DNA of 64,000 bases, taken from the NCBI GenBank assembly GCA_963787415.1, contig CAWBCO010000003.1, positions 744,001 to 808,000 of the forward strand, written 5' to 3'. This document shows, one piece after another, positions 43,913 to 53,020 of this stretch. The stretch comes from CAVUWL01 sp963787415. Its GTDB lineage: Bacteria > Actinomycetota > Thermoleophilia > Solirubrobacterales > 70-9. Position 1 is the stretch's first letter. Every line of letters starts with the position of its first letter. Position numbers and translations under genes: made by a program. The notes under the pieces are model-generated. The model saw only the letters and a program-made list of their open reading frames with translations. It did no database searches and was not told the DNA's origin.

Positions 43913-46171
43913 CTAACTCTTGCAGGCGCCGGGACTTAGGGGACCCACGACCCGATATGCGTATACCATTTGCGGGTATGCATGCTCGCTCATGATCCGT
44001 TTTAACGACGGATCATGAGCCCAGAGAAGGAGCGGGTATCTTTTTCGATTGTGCGCGTTGTCTCCGAATTCGGTCATCACCAGGTAGGTGTAGTTGCCGC
44101 GGTTGATTAGGCTACGAAACACCGCGCAGCTCGGAGCTATCCGGTAGGAGCCATGCGGTCCGGCCTCGCCAATGTATTGGACCCAATTCGAGGAATAGTC
44201 TCCGACGAAGAGCCCTTGGTCGAAGAAGAGCTCTCCGGAGCCTGCTAGCGCGATTCGCTGATTGCGCAGATTGCGCGCCCAGGCAAAGATCGCGTCTGGG
44301 CCTTCGCCCTCCTGAGCACGCAGCGATCCAATCGCGTAGTGATGCCGCGCGTAGCGAATCTCTTCCTCGCGACCGAGGGCCACCGCGGGTACCAGCATCG
44401 AGAATGCCACCACCATTGCGAGGGGTCGACTGATTCCCTTTGCCGACCGAAGCCATTCGGCGGCAGAAGGTGCAATCACGAGTGCAGCTGAGATGAATAG
44501 AGCCCCAAATAGGAATCGCACTTCCCACCGTCCCGTGGAAGCGACGGTGATCCCGAAGACAAGGGTCAAGAAGCAGAGCGTCGCAGAGCTCCTCCTTCGA
44601 GTCTTGCGCGATGGCCCGACAAGAGGGACGAGTGCCAAGGCCAAAACGATGGCGGGCAGCAGGTAGCGGGTGTTGGTGAGAAAGCCGCGTGGCTGCCCCG
44701 CGGCGCCGGCTGCAGTCAGGGGCGTCACTACGTAGACAGCCGCGGTGACCAGGGCAGCGATACCGAGCGCTTTTAGTATCGGATCACGCATACGTACAAT
44801 TGCCCAAATCGCCGCTAGAAACGACATCAGCAGGATCAGCGGATAAAGCAATCCAAGTGCCTCCATGAGCTTGGGCAGAAACCAGACTCGGTAAACTCGG
44901 GCATCGAACAGGTAGCGAGCGACGCTAGTTGGCGCTCGCGGATAAAGCGCCATCTGCTTCGGGTGGGGAAGTTCGAATGGGCCGATCCGATGTATCTGTG
45001 GGATTGGATTTCCGCTGTGCTCCAGGTTGCGCAGATACCAATAGCCGCCGGTCAGAAGCTCCGCGGAGAGTAAGGAAAGGGCCCGGAGCAGCCGGTCGCC
45101 TCGCCTTTGTAGGGTGATTGCGATGAGGGTAATCAGACTTGCAGTTGCGACCGGTGCGAGCATCGTGAACTTCACCGAAACGGCCAGGCCACCGGCGAGC
45201 CCCGCGAGAACCAGTGGGCCACGTCCACCAGTCCGGTAGCCCTCCGCGAGCAGTGCGGCGAAAGCGATCACTAGTGCAATACCCATAATGTCATTACGTG
45301 CCTCGCCCGCTTGGGTCAAAAGCAATATGCCCGAGTCCAGTCCAATCGCGGCCGCGACAAGAGTCGCTGGACCCAAGCCGAACGGCCGTCCGATGCAGTA
45401 CGCGGCGAGCAACCCCAGCCCGAGCCAACCGATGTTGATCAGAGGCGAGAGCCATTCGCTTTTAAAGAGAATAATTCCGACCGAGTTCAAGAGCTCCGAA
45501 CTGGCCGGATAGAACCATGTGGCAAGCGCCAAGGGGTCGGTGAATAAGAGATTCCAGGTCGAGTGTGACTGGGCAAATCTCGCAGCGAACGGTATGTGAT
45601 ACCAGGTTGAGTCGCCGCTGAAAATGCCTCGTCCGAGGTCCAATTGTGAAGGGATGCTCCACTCCCCGATCGCAACGGCAGCCACGATTGCTGCTACAGC
45701 CAGGGTCCAAGCCGGGACAGTTGGAGGCTGGACCGGCTTTGCGTCGCGTGGCGCACGGAACCCGCCCAATGCCGTCGCACCAAGGCCAACCACCAAGCAA
45801 CAGAGGACCGCCCAGCTCTCGCGCAGTAGGTGGAAGCTTCCTATCAGTTGCAGCACGACTATCAACTGCGAAAGAAGCAGGACCAGCTCTGCCAGCCGCG
45901 CCAGTGCTCCGCCGTAGGTTGGAGCGATCCAGCGCCGCAGCCAGTAAGCGCCGCACCCCAGTGGGGCCAGCATGACCACGAGTAACCCGGTGCCCGCCAG
46001 ATAACTGCCGAGGGTTGGGTTCACGACCGTGACATGTTGGTCCCGACGCGCATCCTTGGGAATGCTAGTTATCAGGTGGCGAAGCCACCGGCCTACGATT
46101 CGTTCGATCGTCTGCGACGTGGAGTCTTGCCAGGATACGAGTGCCCAAGTAGGCCTGCACTCGACGGGCAA
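43913..46171 (-). CDS. GT-C type membrane glycosyltransferase, large
   Basis: 752 residues, at least 11 membrane helices. After the first helices and a loop, GIFSGDSTWYHIPFAARFA carries the acidic residue typical of the first outer loop of GT-C enzymes. Later come SGILLLTQAGEARNDIMGIA and VKFTMLAPVATASLITL. The last 130 residues form a soluble outer domain. Such enzymes use polyprenyl-phosphate sugars (ArnT, PMT or DUF2029 type) to modify lipids or proteins. The exact acceptor is unknown. A hairpin lies at its 3' end (43988-44020). Confidence 0.7.
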   Translation of the reverse strand: MPVECRPTWALVSWQDSTSQTIERIVGRWLRHLITSIPKDARRDQHVTVVNPTLGSYLAGTGLLVVMLAPLGCGAYWLRRWIAPTYGGALARLAELVLLLSQLIVVLQLIGSFHLLRESWAVLCCLVVGLGATALGGFRAPRDAKPVQPPTVPAWTLAVAAIVAAVAIGEWSIPSQLDLGRGIFSGDSTWYHIPFAARFAQSHSTWNLLFTDPLALATWFYPASSELLNSVGIILFKSEWLSPLINIGWLGLGLLAAYCIGRPFGLGPATLVAAAIGLDSGILLLTQAGEARNDIMGIALVIAFAALLAEGYRTGGRGPLVLAGLAGGLAVSVKFTMLAPVATASLITLIAITLQRRGDRLLRALSLLSAELLTGGYWYLRNLEHSGNPIPQIHRIGPFELPHPKQMALYPRAPTSVARYLFDARVYRVWFLPKLMEALGLLYPLILLMSFLAAIWAIVRMRDPILKALGIAALVTAAVYVVTPLTAAGAAGQPRGFLTNTRYLLPAIVLALALVPLVGPSRKTRRRSSATLCFLTLVFGITVASTGRWEVRFLFGALFISAALVIAPSAAEWLRSAKGISRPLAMVVAFSMLVPAVALGREEEIRYARHHYAIGSLRAQEGEGPDAIFAWARNLRNQRIALAGSGELFFDQGLFVGDYSSNWVQYIGEAGPHGSYRIAPSCAVFRSLINRGNYTYLVMTEFGDNAHNRKRYPLLLWAHDPSLKRIMSEHAYPQMVYAYRVVGPLSPGACKS
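43988..44020. repeat. 12-bp inverted repeat inside the 3' end of the glycosyltransferase gene
   Basis: GCTCATGATCCG and CGGATCATGAGC enclose a 9-base loop. It encodes residues AHDPSLKRIMSE. No T tract follows, so it is not a normal terminator. Confidence 0.7.
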
Positions 46172-46201
46172 TTGTCCCCATATGCGCGCTGCATCTGAGG
46201 G

Positions 46202-46867
46202 TTAATGGATGTGCTGGTCCCCCCGAATCGCTCGCCAGGAGTCCAAGGTGATCTTCAGGATTATGGCAGTAATGCCGAGTCCAATTAGCGGGTCTGCAAT
46301 CGGCAATCCGATCGCGACAAAGGCAGCCGTTGCGACCACTGTCAGGCTTACATAGGAATCGGCGCGGGCATGGTTCCCGTCAGCTATTAGAGCCACGCTT
46401 TGGAGTCGCTTTCCAGCCCGGGTGCGAATTGCGCTCGCGACCCAGTTGCCTGCAAAGCCGATCAGCCCGGCAAAGGCGAGGGCAGGCAAATGGGAGGGGG
46501 TCTGGGGCTGGAGCAATCGAGCGGCCGCCTCGATCGCGACAACGCAGGCTGAGAGGAAGATGGCGGCTACGATGAAGAGGCCGGCCCAGCGCTCGACTCG
46601 TCGGGAGTCCAGAAGGAACGCGATAGCGAGGGGGATTGCGGTACTCGCGTCCCCGAAGTTGTGGATCAAGTCGGCCAGCAGAGCGACGCTCCCCGTCGCC
46701 GCAAATAGGACTACCTGGGCAGACGCCGTTAGGCCCAGTACAGCAAGTGAGAGCCCAACTGCCAAGAGTCCAGCGCGAGAGCGCTTGATGCTGTCATCGA
46801 TCAGACCGTGGGAGTGCCGATGACCGTGGGGGGGGTGTTCGCTCTCTTCCTCGATTAGCTTGGGCAA
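46202..46867 (-). CDS. Cation diffusion facilitator transporter lacking the C-terminal domain
   Basis: 221 residues, six membrane helices. The metal site is split between ALLADLIHNFGDASTAIPLA (helix II) and LIADGNHARADSYVSLTVVA (helix V, HxxxD). The N-terminus has HGHRHSHG, a histidine stretch. CDF proteins are normally about 300 residues with a cytoplasmic ferredoxin-like domain; here the protein ends just after helix VI (RAIRGDQHIH). It starts 30 bases before the DUF2630 start on the opposite strand. Confidence 0.88.
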   Translation of the reverse strand: MPKLIEEESEHPPHGHRHSHGLIDDSIKRSRAGLLAVGLSLAVLGLTASAQVVLFAATGSVALLADLIHNFGDASTAIPLAIAFLLDSRRVERWAGLFIVAAIFLSACVVAIEAAARLLQPQTPSHLPALAFAGLIGFAGNWVASAIRTRAGKRLQSVALIADGNHARADSYVSLTVVATAAFVAIGLPIADPLIGLGITAIILKITLDSWRAIRGDQHIH

Positions 46868-46896
46868 TGGCCAGCGGCTACTCTATGTGTATCGCC

Positions 46897-47139
46897 ATGA
46901 ACGACCAAATAATTCTCCAGCGCATTGACGAGCTCGTGAAAGAGGAGGAGGCCCTTCTCGGCCGCCATGAGGGCGAGGGGCTAACTGAGGACGAGCATGC
47001 TCGCCTCGCCGAGCTCAAGGTCCAACTCGACGGAGCATGGGACTTCCTTAGACAGCGCCGCGCCTTGCGACAATACGGTTTTGATCCCGGCGATGCCAGT
47101 CTTCGTGGTCCAGAAACCGTTGAGAACTATGACGGTTAG
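46897..47139 (+). CDS. DUF2630 family protein
   Basis: 80 residues beginning MNDQIILQRIDELVKEEEAL, with GLTEDEHARLAELKVQLDGA and WDFLRQRRALRQYGFDPGDA, the usual pattern of this actinobacterial family. The internal ATG 46897 is preferred because it matches the family start; the earlier ATG adds an odd leader. Function unknown. Confidence 0.85.
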   Translation: MNDQIILQRIDELVKEEEALLGRHEGEGLTEDEHARLAELKVQLDGAWDFLRQRRALRQYGFDPGDASLRGPETVENYDG

Positions 47140-47165
47140 CCGTCGTTAGGCGTCGCTGTCTACGT

Positions 47166-47192
47166 GGCGCCTTGGTTACGCAGCGGCCTGCA
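47166..47192 (+). repeat. Decayed 5' half of tRNA-Cys
   Basis: GGCGCCTTGG then TTACGCAGCGGCCTGCA copies nt 1-35 of the tRNA-Cys at 48796, with an 8-base deletion in the D-arm and one substitution. The last 16 bases (TACGCAGCGGCCTGCA, 47177-47192) are identical to 48815-48830. The anticodon is at the end; the T-arm is missing. Confidence 0.75.
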
Positions 47193-47771
47193 TATATCAC
47201 TGCCTCACTTCTTGCCATTTCGGCATTCTAGAGAGGTAAATCGAGAAGTAAGTCTAATGTCTCGATCTTTGACGCTAACGGATCCGGCACGACAGGCATG
47301 GGTTTTGGGCACTGGATTCGGTCCGGGGCACAAATGCTCAGGCGAACTCTTTCAACAACTTGGGGTAGTTCTTCTGGGAGGAAAGTCAAGACCTAGGGTT
47401 GGCCGGAAAGGACGCTCGAAGGTCGGCGCTGGATGCCCGCCAACCCAGCGCCCATGCGCCAACAAGGCCAAGGCCGGTGGCCGGGAACTGCTCCGATGCC
47501 GGCCCGAAGTCCGGCCTGGACAGGTCTTGCAGGTAGGGGCACCTTGAGTTCCGGGTAGATTGTCAAGATGCAGCGACCCTCGCGACCTCCGACATTCAGT
47601 CAACGTTGCAGTGCCCGGACGGTTCTGGCGGTCGGTTGAGCGGGCCACATGCGAGCCACCCAGAGCTCTAGATCGCGAATCACAGCATCGCTTGTTCGAG
47701 GGTAGATCGGCGAGGCAGGTCTGGTCAGCGTGCCAAAGTTTCAGGAATACTGCACGTATCCAGCACGCGAG
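47193..47771. other. Intergenic region between the tRNA-like copy and the next gene
   Basis: 579 bases with no recognised gene or RNA. It belongs to the interval flanked by the two tRNA-Cys copies. Confidence 0.4.
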
Positions 47772-48338
47772 ATGACCGAGGAGGTAGCTATCTATCCGGC
47801 AGAATCGGACCCCGTGGCTGTAGGTCGACCGCCACGGCACCGTTTTTTTCATTTGTTGCTCGCATGCAGTCTCTGCGTGCTACTCATCGGGCTTCTCAGT
47901 GCCCCGTGGGCATCTGCTGCTACAGCGAAGGGGTCGAGCAACATGCTGGATCTAACGGGGGTTGTCACGAAAGGCCAAAAACACCAAGACGAAGAAGAAG
48001 AGGCCGAAGAAGAAGTTCACTCGACCATCGAGCTCCAGTCTGGGTCCAAGAGCGCGGGAACGCTGGACACCCATGACTGCAGTGCCCTAGCCATACATTT
48101 CCTGATCTGCTCAGGGAAGGCTTCGATCGAGGAGTTTGGCTCCGACCTGTACTTTCAGATCGAATGGCCGTGCCCTGAGAATGGCAAGTCACCCTGCTCG
48201 TCGGTTGGGGATGGCATTATCTCCAAGGGGGCCAAGACCATTGCAACGATCAAGGTCAAGACATCCGATTCCAATTTCGTGAAGCTCCACGAGAGGTTTT
48301 CGGTCGAGATTCAAAGAGGAGCGCCCAAGGTGCCCTAA
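47772..48338 (+). CDS. Exported protein with acidic stretch, function unknown
   Basis: 188 residues from the ATG 47772 (a GTG at 47730 is an alternative, 202 residues). A signal segment (FHLLLACSLCVLLIGLLSAP then WASA) ends near residue 50. The mature part has KHQDEEEEAEEEVHSTIELQ and two cysteine-containing stretches (DCSALAIHFLICSG and PCPENGKSPCSS). No known domain. Confidence 0.5.
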   Translation: MTEEVAIYPAESDPVAVGRPPRHRFFHLLLACSLCVLLIGLLSAPWASAATAKGSSNMLDLTGVVTKGQKHQDEEEEAEEEVHSTIELQSGSKSAGTLDTHDCSALAIHFLICSGKASIEEFGSDLYFQIEWPCPENGKSPCSSVGDGIISKGAKTIATIKVKTSDSNFVKLHERFSVEIQRGAPKVP

Positions 48339-48795
48339 CCTGATTCAGATGGAGTCCCAAACCAAAATCAGAGCAGGACTATGCATGGAGTCCCACCCTG
48401 CGTCTAATTCTCAGAATCCCGAATTCAATGTCCACGCGGTCTGAGTTCCCAGCAGCGGCATCGAATGGGCGAGGCTCAAACTCCACGAACCACGCGCCTC
48501 CCTGCTCGGGGCGTTTGACCACGTTGGGCGGAAGGGCCTATAAGAGTTCCGCGCGGCATCGGGTGACGACCATCTCAGATCGTCGAGATTCTCTTGCGCC
48601 ACAGATCCGCGCTTTATGCTTACCGTCTATCGAGTCGTTCAAGGGAAGGGCTAAGGTGCGCGATGTGCATCATGACCGAGAATGCGATCACGTGGGACAT
48701 TGGCAAGCCCTGAGCGGGAACCATCGGGCACTGGCGCCGAAGACAGCGCCTGCCATACCATGGCGGCGTCAGGTTTGGCTTGAACGCTGACATCT
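48339..48795. other. Intergenic region upstream of tRNA-Cys
   Basis: 457 bases without a supported gene. The tRNA promoter should lie near the end. Confidence 0.4.
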
Positions 48796-48866
48796 GGCGC
48801 CTTGGCGGAGTGGCTACGCAGCGGCCTGCAAAGCCGTTTACACCGGTTCGATTCCGGTAGGCGCCT
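48796..48866 (+). tRNA. tRNA-Cys (anticodon GCA)
   Basis: 71 nt. Acceptor GGCGCCT pairs with AGGCGCC; anticodon stem GGC/GCC around loop CTGCAAA, anticodon GCA; T-arm ACCGG TTCGATT CCGGT. CCA is not encoded. A half-copy of it lies 1.6 kb upstream at 47166. Confidence 0.93.
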
Positions 48867-49400
48867 TGACTTTGTGAGTTATTTTCTGCTTGATAGAGCC
48901 ATTTGAGCGGTGCCTTCAACCTCCTTTGGCCCAGCTTGTCCCGGGTGCAATAGCTGGTTTCGTCTCGGACCGGCGCACGATCGTGGATTCGAGCGCGTGC
49001 TGGGGCGTTGCCTAAAGTACGGCCCCCAAATTGTCGGGGTGGCCTCAGGAATTGGCGGTCCCGACCTTTGTCATAGCACTGTCCGGGCAGTGCAGGCGAA
49101 GTCGCCTTCGGCCCATCCGCGCCGTCCCATCCGACCGACGCGAGTCGGCGGGTCGCACCGCGTCAATCCTCATCAGGGAACCCCAGCGTGGCCCCGCCGC
49201 GCCGATCGCTGCCAGCCTAAATGGACTGCCGCCTTCGTCCCGCCAGGTCTCCAACCTGCCCGGCCCGAGCTCGGCCGCCCACCCGCTCCTCAACCAGGCC
49301 TACCCAACCCATGGCTATCCAAGGACGGAGTGTGGTCTCGGTGGTCGGCGTGGGTAAGCGACATATCGCCCGGCGTGCCCAGCGGCGGTACTCTTGCGAA
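48867..49400. other. Intergenic region, no gene seen
   Basis: 534 bases after the tRNA. A possible att site should be looked for here, but I see no second copy of the tRNA 3' end. Confidence 0.4.
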
Positions 49401-49949
49401 ATGCGACCTCTTCGGTTTTCTATCAACGTCACATTGGACGGGTGTTGCGATCATCGTACAATTCCCGCGGACGAAGACTTGCATCGTCACGCGGTCGAGA
49501 ACCTCAAGCAGGCCGACGCCCTGCTCTTTGGCCGGGTGACTTACGAAATGATGAAATCAGCTTGGCGGCCGCCGGCGCCGAGGGGAGCGAGACCTGTTTG
49601 GATGGACTCCTTCGCCCAGACGATCAACGCGGCAAAGAAGTACGTCGTGTCGAGCACCCTAGAACAGGTCGATTGGAACGCGGAACTCGTGCGGGGGGAT
49701 CTGGGCAATGCCGTTCGGCAACTCAAGCGGGCGTCGGGCAAGGGTCTGTTTGTGGGCGGTCTGAAACTCCCACTGGCGTTGACGCAGCTGGGATTGATTG
49801 ATGAGTATGAGTTCGTGGTGCAACCCAGGGTCGCGGGCCACGGGCCGACATTGTTCGCGGGGTTATCGAAGCAGCTCGACTTGAAGTTGGTCAGCCGACT
49901 GGAGTTCGGCTCGGGGGCAGTGGCGATGCGGTTCGAGCCGAGAAGCTAG
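49401..49949 (+). CDS. Dihydrofolate reductase-family (RibD C-terminal-like) protein
   Basis: 182 residues. Start ATG 49401 gives MRPLRFSINVTLDGCCDHRT, the usual start of YwjB/RibD_C-like reductases. ALLFGRVTYEMMKSAW, GKGLFVGGLKLPLALTQLGL and DEYEFVVQPRVAGHGPTLFA are family motifs. NADPH-dependent reductase by fold; substrate unknown. Longer frames upstream are rejected as no homologous residues are seen. Confidence 0.9.
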   Translation: MRPLRFSINVTLDGCCDHRTIPADEDLHRHAVENLKQADALLFGRVTYEMMKSAWRPPAPRGARPVWMDSFAQTINAAKKYVVSSTLEQVDWNAELVRGDLGNAVRQLKRASGKGLFVGGLKLPLALTQLGLIDEYEFVVQPRVAGHGPTLFAGLSKQLDLKLVSRLEFGSGAVAMRFEPRS

Positions 49950-50386
49950 TCATCGGCTTGCTGGGCCCATTGTGGTAGCGACGCCAGACAAGAGGCGGAT
50001 TCGCTGCGCCGGCACGGCCTGGTATTGGTGTCGGTGTCGAGGATGAGTGCCTCGGTCGGCAGCGGCGCCTGGGCCGCCCTTTATTCTGGATTGCGTGAAA
50101 GCTGAGCCAAGAACGCCGATCTTGGCTCTGATTGCGTCTTCGCTTACGGCCCCTATCCGAAACCCGCACGCCCATCGCGGTAACGATCCGCTGCATGCAC
50201 CCACAACCCAATAGGACGAGAAGCTCGTGTGTGGGCTGAGCCGATTGAATGATGGAGCGGCCGTGGGATCACACGTAGTGGCCTATAGTTGTGCCGTGGA
50301 ACGAGATGAACTCCCCGATCTTCTCGGTTTCGGGGGTAGACCCCGTCCGTAGTCGGGGTACGAGGCCCAACCAGTGGAGGTGGCAG
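49950..50386. other. Intergenic region, no gene seen
   Basis: 437 bases, no coding or RNA feature recognised. Confidence 0.4.
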
Positions 50387-50851
50387 ATGGCCGAACTCAG
50401 ACCGCCGACAGAGGGAATTGTGGTGACCCACTTCATCGTCTCGGACGATGTCGAGCGCTCTCGGCGCTTCTACACCGACGTGCTCGGTGGCAAGGTTGTC
50501 TTTTCGGGAGGGCCTACCTGTGTCGCGCTAGCCAACAGCTGGATCGTCATCAATGTCGGCGGAGGCCCGACCGACGACAAGCCCGAGGTCATTCTGGAAA
50601 CGCCACCCGACCTCGACAGGGTCAGCAGCTTCCTCAATATCCGGGTCAAAGACATCGAGGCCGTGTACGCCGAATGGAGCGCCCGTGGTGCTCAGTTCCT
50701 GACCTCCCCGAAACAGCACGAGTACGAGGTCCGTTGCTACATCCGCGATCCCGACGGTCATCTAATCGAGGTGGGGCAAACCACCGACCCTGAGGGGGAC
50801 TGGACCCCCCCTCAGTGGCTGTCAAGTACGGCTGTCGAGGAGCCCGAGTGA
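50387..50851 (+). CDS. VOC-family protein, copy 1
   Basis: 154 residues, start chosen by GTGGAGGTGGCAG before ATG 50387. It reads THFIVSDDVERSRRFYTDVL, VALANSWIVINVGGGPTDDK, SSFLNIRVKDIEAVYAEWSA and CYIRDPDGHLIEVGQTTDPE. A vicinal-oxygen-chelate fold with one His (VTHF) and one Glu (IEVGQ) ligand visible; the second half-site His is replaced (LNIRV). About three quarters of residues match the copy at 53021. It may be a metal-dependent detoxification or resistance protein. Substrate unknown. Confidence 0.9.
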   Translation: MAELRPPTEGIVVTHFIVSDDVERSRRFYTDVLGGKVVFSGGPTCVALANSWIVINVGGGPTDDKPEVILETPPDLDRVSSFLNIRVKDIEAVYAEWSARGAQFLTSPKQHEYEVRCYIRDPDGHLIEVGQTTDPEGDWTPPQWLSSTAVEEPE

Positions 50852-51179
50852 ATGCCGAGTTCAGCAGCGAGATCCACCTCAGCTAGCCGCTGCGAGACCG
50901 CTCGGGCCGAGCGATGCTCAGAGTCGCCGCTGTGGGGTGCCGGGCTGGCGCGGGAGCTGGTGCAGGCGCCAGTCATCAACGCCGTCGACGCGGAGTCGGA
51001 CGACGGGCGGGCGTCGGCACCGCGGTAAGAGCCGCTCGGTTTTAATGGCCATGACAACCGATCCAAACGGACTTTGGAAGCAGGCTAAATCACAGCCTAA
51101 ATCCCCTAGAACTCCTAGGGAACCCACGACCGGGCCAATCTTGAGCTAGTCTGACCCCCCATAAAGGACCACTGCGCCC
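50852..51179. other. Intergenic region, no gene seen
   Basis: 328 bases. A short CCCTAG/CTAGGG inverted repeat near 51104-51120 has no T tract. Nothing else recognised. Confidence 0.4.
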
Positions 51180-51938
51180 ATGGCGATCCCCGACCCAATC
51201 TCAGCCTTCATCGATGCTCAGGCCAAACGCGCTCCAGTTTCATACGCTGACTTGCGCGCCGTCGTCTTCAACGGTACAACCAAGCGCTCGCCGGAGCCGA
51301 GCCACACCGATGGCCTGCTGGCAATCCCCTATCGGATATTTTCCACCCTCGGCGTGCGGTACGACGAGGTGCGCACCGTAGATCGCACGATCCCACCAGG
51401 ACTGTGGCCGGATATGCGCGAGCATGGTTACGAGCGTGACGATTTCCCGGAGATCTACCGATCGCTTGTCGAACCCGCCGACATTCTGCTGCTCGCTGGC
51501 CCGATCTGGCTCGGTGACCAGAGTTCTCAAACTCGGATGATCATCGAGCGCTTATACGCCTACTCGAGCGAAATCAACGATCGTGGCCAGTGGGCCTACT
51601 ATGGCAAGGTGGGCGGCGTGCTCACCACCGGAAACGAGGACGGGGCTAAGCACGTAGGCGCTCAAGTTCTCTACGCACTGCAACACATCGGTTTGGTCGT
51701 GCCGCCGCAGTCCGACAGCTATTGGGTGGGCGAGGCAGGGCCCGGACCTTCATATCTTGATGATCCCGGTGGCGGCGAGCATAACGCTTGGACCACGCGT
51801 GAAGCGGTATTCATGACGTGGAACATGCTGCATTTAGCACGCTTGCTTAAAGATGCCGGCGGCATTCCCGCGTACGGCAACTCCACATTCGAGTGGAACC
51901 TTGAGCAGAGCGACCACCCAAATCCGGAGTACCGTTAA
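51180..51938 (+). CDS. Flavodoxin-fold NAD(P)H:FMN reductase-like protein
   Basis: 252 residues. LRAVVFNGTTKRSPEPSHTD at about 25-45 is the phosphate-binding loop of NADPH-dependent FMN reductases. ADILLLAGPIWLGDQSSQTR and YYGKVGGVLTTGNEDGAKHV are the second and third flavodoxin motifs. FMN-bound reductase, probably of quinones, nitro compounds or metals. It stands alone between gaps. Confidence 0.88.
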   Translation: MAIPDPISAFIDAQAKRAPVSYADLRAVVFNGTTKRSPEPSHTDGLLAIPYRIFSTLGVRYDEVRTVDRTIPPGLWPDMREHGYERDDFPEIYRSLVEPADILLLAGPIWLGDQSSQTRMIIERLYAYSSEINDRGQWAYYGKVGGVLTTGNEDGAKHVGAQVLYALQHIGLVVPPQSDSYWVGEAGPGPSYLDDPGGGEHNAWTTREAVFMTWNMLHLARLLKDAGGIPAYGNSTFEWNLEQSDHPNPEYR

Positions 51939-52308
51939 GCGTCCCGAGCCGACGTTCAGCGCGCAACGCGAGGAGTCTCCCAACAGGTAGCTTTTCTCTT
52001 CCAGTAGTCAAGATCTCGATGGCCAATCGGTCCCTGGCTAAGAGGCTGCTCGAGCGTCGGATCATCCGACGCAGTCGAGATCACAGGTGATCGGCCTTCG
52101 ACCGAGTCCTGGCTGGATTCGAGTTTCAGCTCCTCGGCCGAAGAGCAGCTCAGACTGGTGGTCAGGGCGGTGGACACCGCGTCTGCCCAGGGTCATTTGA
52201 TCGACTTCGATGACCTCCCGGCGGTAGTGGCCCCAGATCAGGCTATTCGGACGCCCGTATCCTGGGACGCCAGGCCCGGGATGGGCGAGGTTCTAAAGGA
52301 GGTTCGAA
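51939..52308. other. Intergenic region, no gene seen
   Basis: 370 bases. A GAGG-type ribosome site for the next gene lies at the end (AAAGGAGG). No other feature. Confidence 0.4.
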
Positions 52309-52926
52309 ATGCGTGAAGACATCATGGTCGGTGGGACCTTCCCGGACTACCGCCTCCCAGACCAGGACGGCCGCGAGCGTACGCTGAGCAAACTGCAGGG
52401 ACGCAACCCGATGGTCCTCCACCTCTCACGGGGCGGCTTTGATCCCAAGGAGCGTCGCTTCGTCTCACATCTGGTCGACGCCCATGTCGACTTCAGGCTG
52501 GCCTACACCGCGTTGGTTGTAATCACCACCGACGACCCGCTCAATGTCGCCGAGTTCCGCGACGGCGTCGGTGCCTCTTTCCCCTTTCTTTCTGACCCCA
52601 AGCGTCGACTCCAGCGTGAGTTGGAAATCCAGGAGTACACCGACCCGGTTCACGACCCGATGATCCCCCATACCTTCGTGCTCGGGCCGGAACTACGGAT
52701 CGAGAAAATCTACAACGGCTACTGGTATTGGGGGCGGCCGACCGTCGACGAGCTGCACCGGGACCTGCGAGAGGTGATGCGCGCCAGCCGCCCCGACTTC
52801 GACCTCGCGGCACCTGGGCTACGACAGTCCTGGGACGACGGCGACACGGGGCGGTTCCTCGTTGAACCTGTCGAAGGCTCCGCGATCCGCTACACCGAGG
52901 GCAACGATGTCGGTGTCAAGCGCTAG
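52309..52926 (+). CDS. Peroxiredoxin-like (thioredoxin-fold) protein without the peroxidatic Cys
   Basis: 205 residues. It starts AAAGGAGGTTCGAA-ATG and has the redoxin pattern FPDYRLPDQDGRERTLSKLQ, then HLSRGGFDPKERRFVSHLVD. The peroxidatic position is Asp (GFDPK) where its paralogue at 54638 has Cys (NYCPK). Later ASFPFLSDPKRRLQRELEIQ and YTDPVHDPMIPHTFVLG match the paralogue closely. Without the Cys it cannot reduce peroxides in the usual way. A regulatory or binding role is possible. Confidence 0.8.
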   Translation: MREDIMVGGTFPDYRLPDQDGRERTLSKLQGRNPMVLHLSRGGFDPKERRFVSHLVDAHVDFRLAYTALVVITTDDPLNVAEFRDGVGASFPFLSDPKRRLQRELEIQEYTDPVHDPMIPHTFVLGPELRIEKIYNGYWYWGRPTVDELHRDLREVMRASRPDFDLAAPGLRQSWDDGDTGRFLVEPVEGSAIRYTEGNDVGVKR

Positions 52927-53020
52927 TGGACCTGCGCTCGACTAGCGGGAGCCCTAACGTTGCGCTGGTCTCGTCGACCATTGGACTACGTGATCGGACC
53001 GCGAGCGTCGGACTGGGTGG

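Noticed and set aside
47164..47547. 127-codon frame starting in the tRNA-like copy
   Set aside because: Begins inside the repeat and has no ribosome site or recognisable domain.
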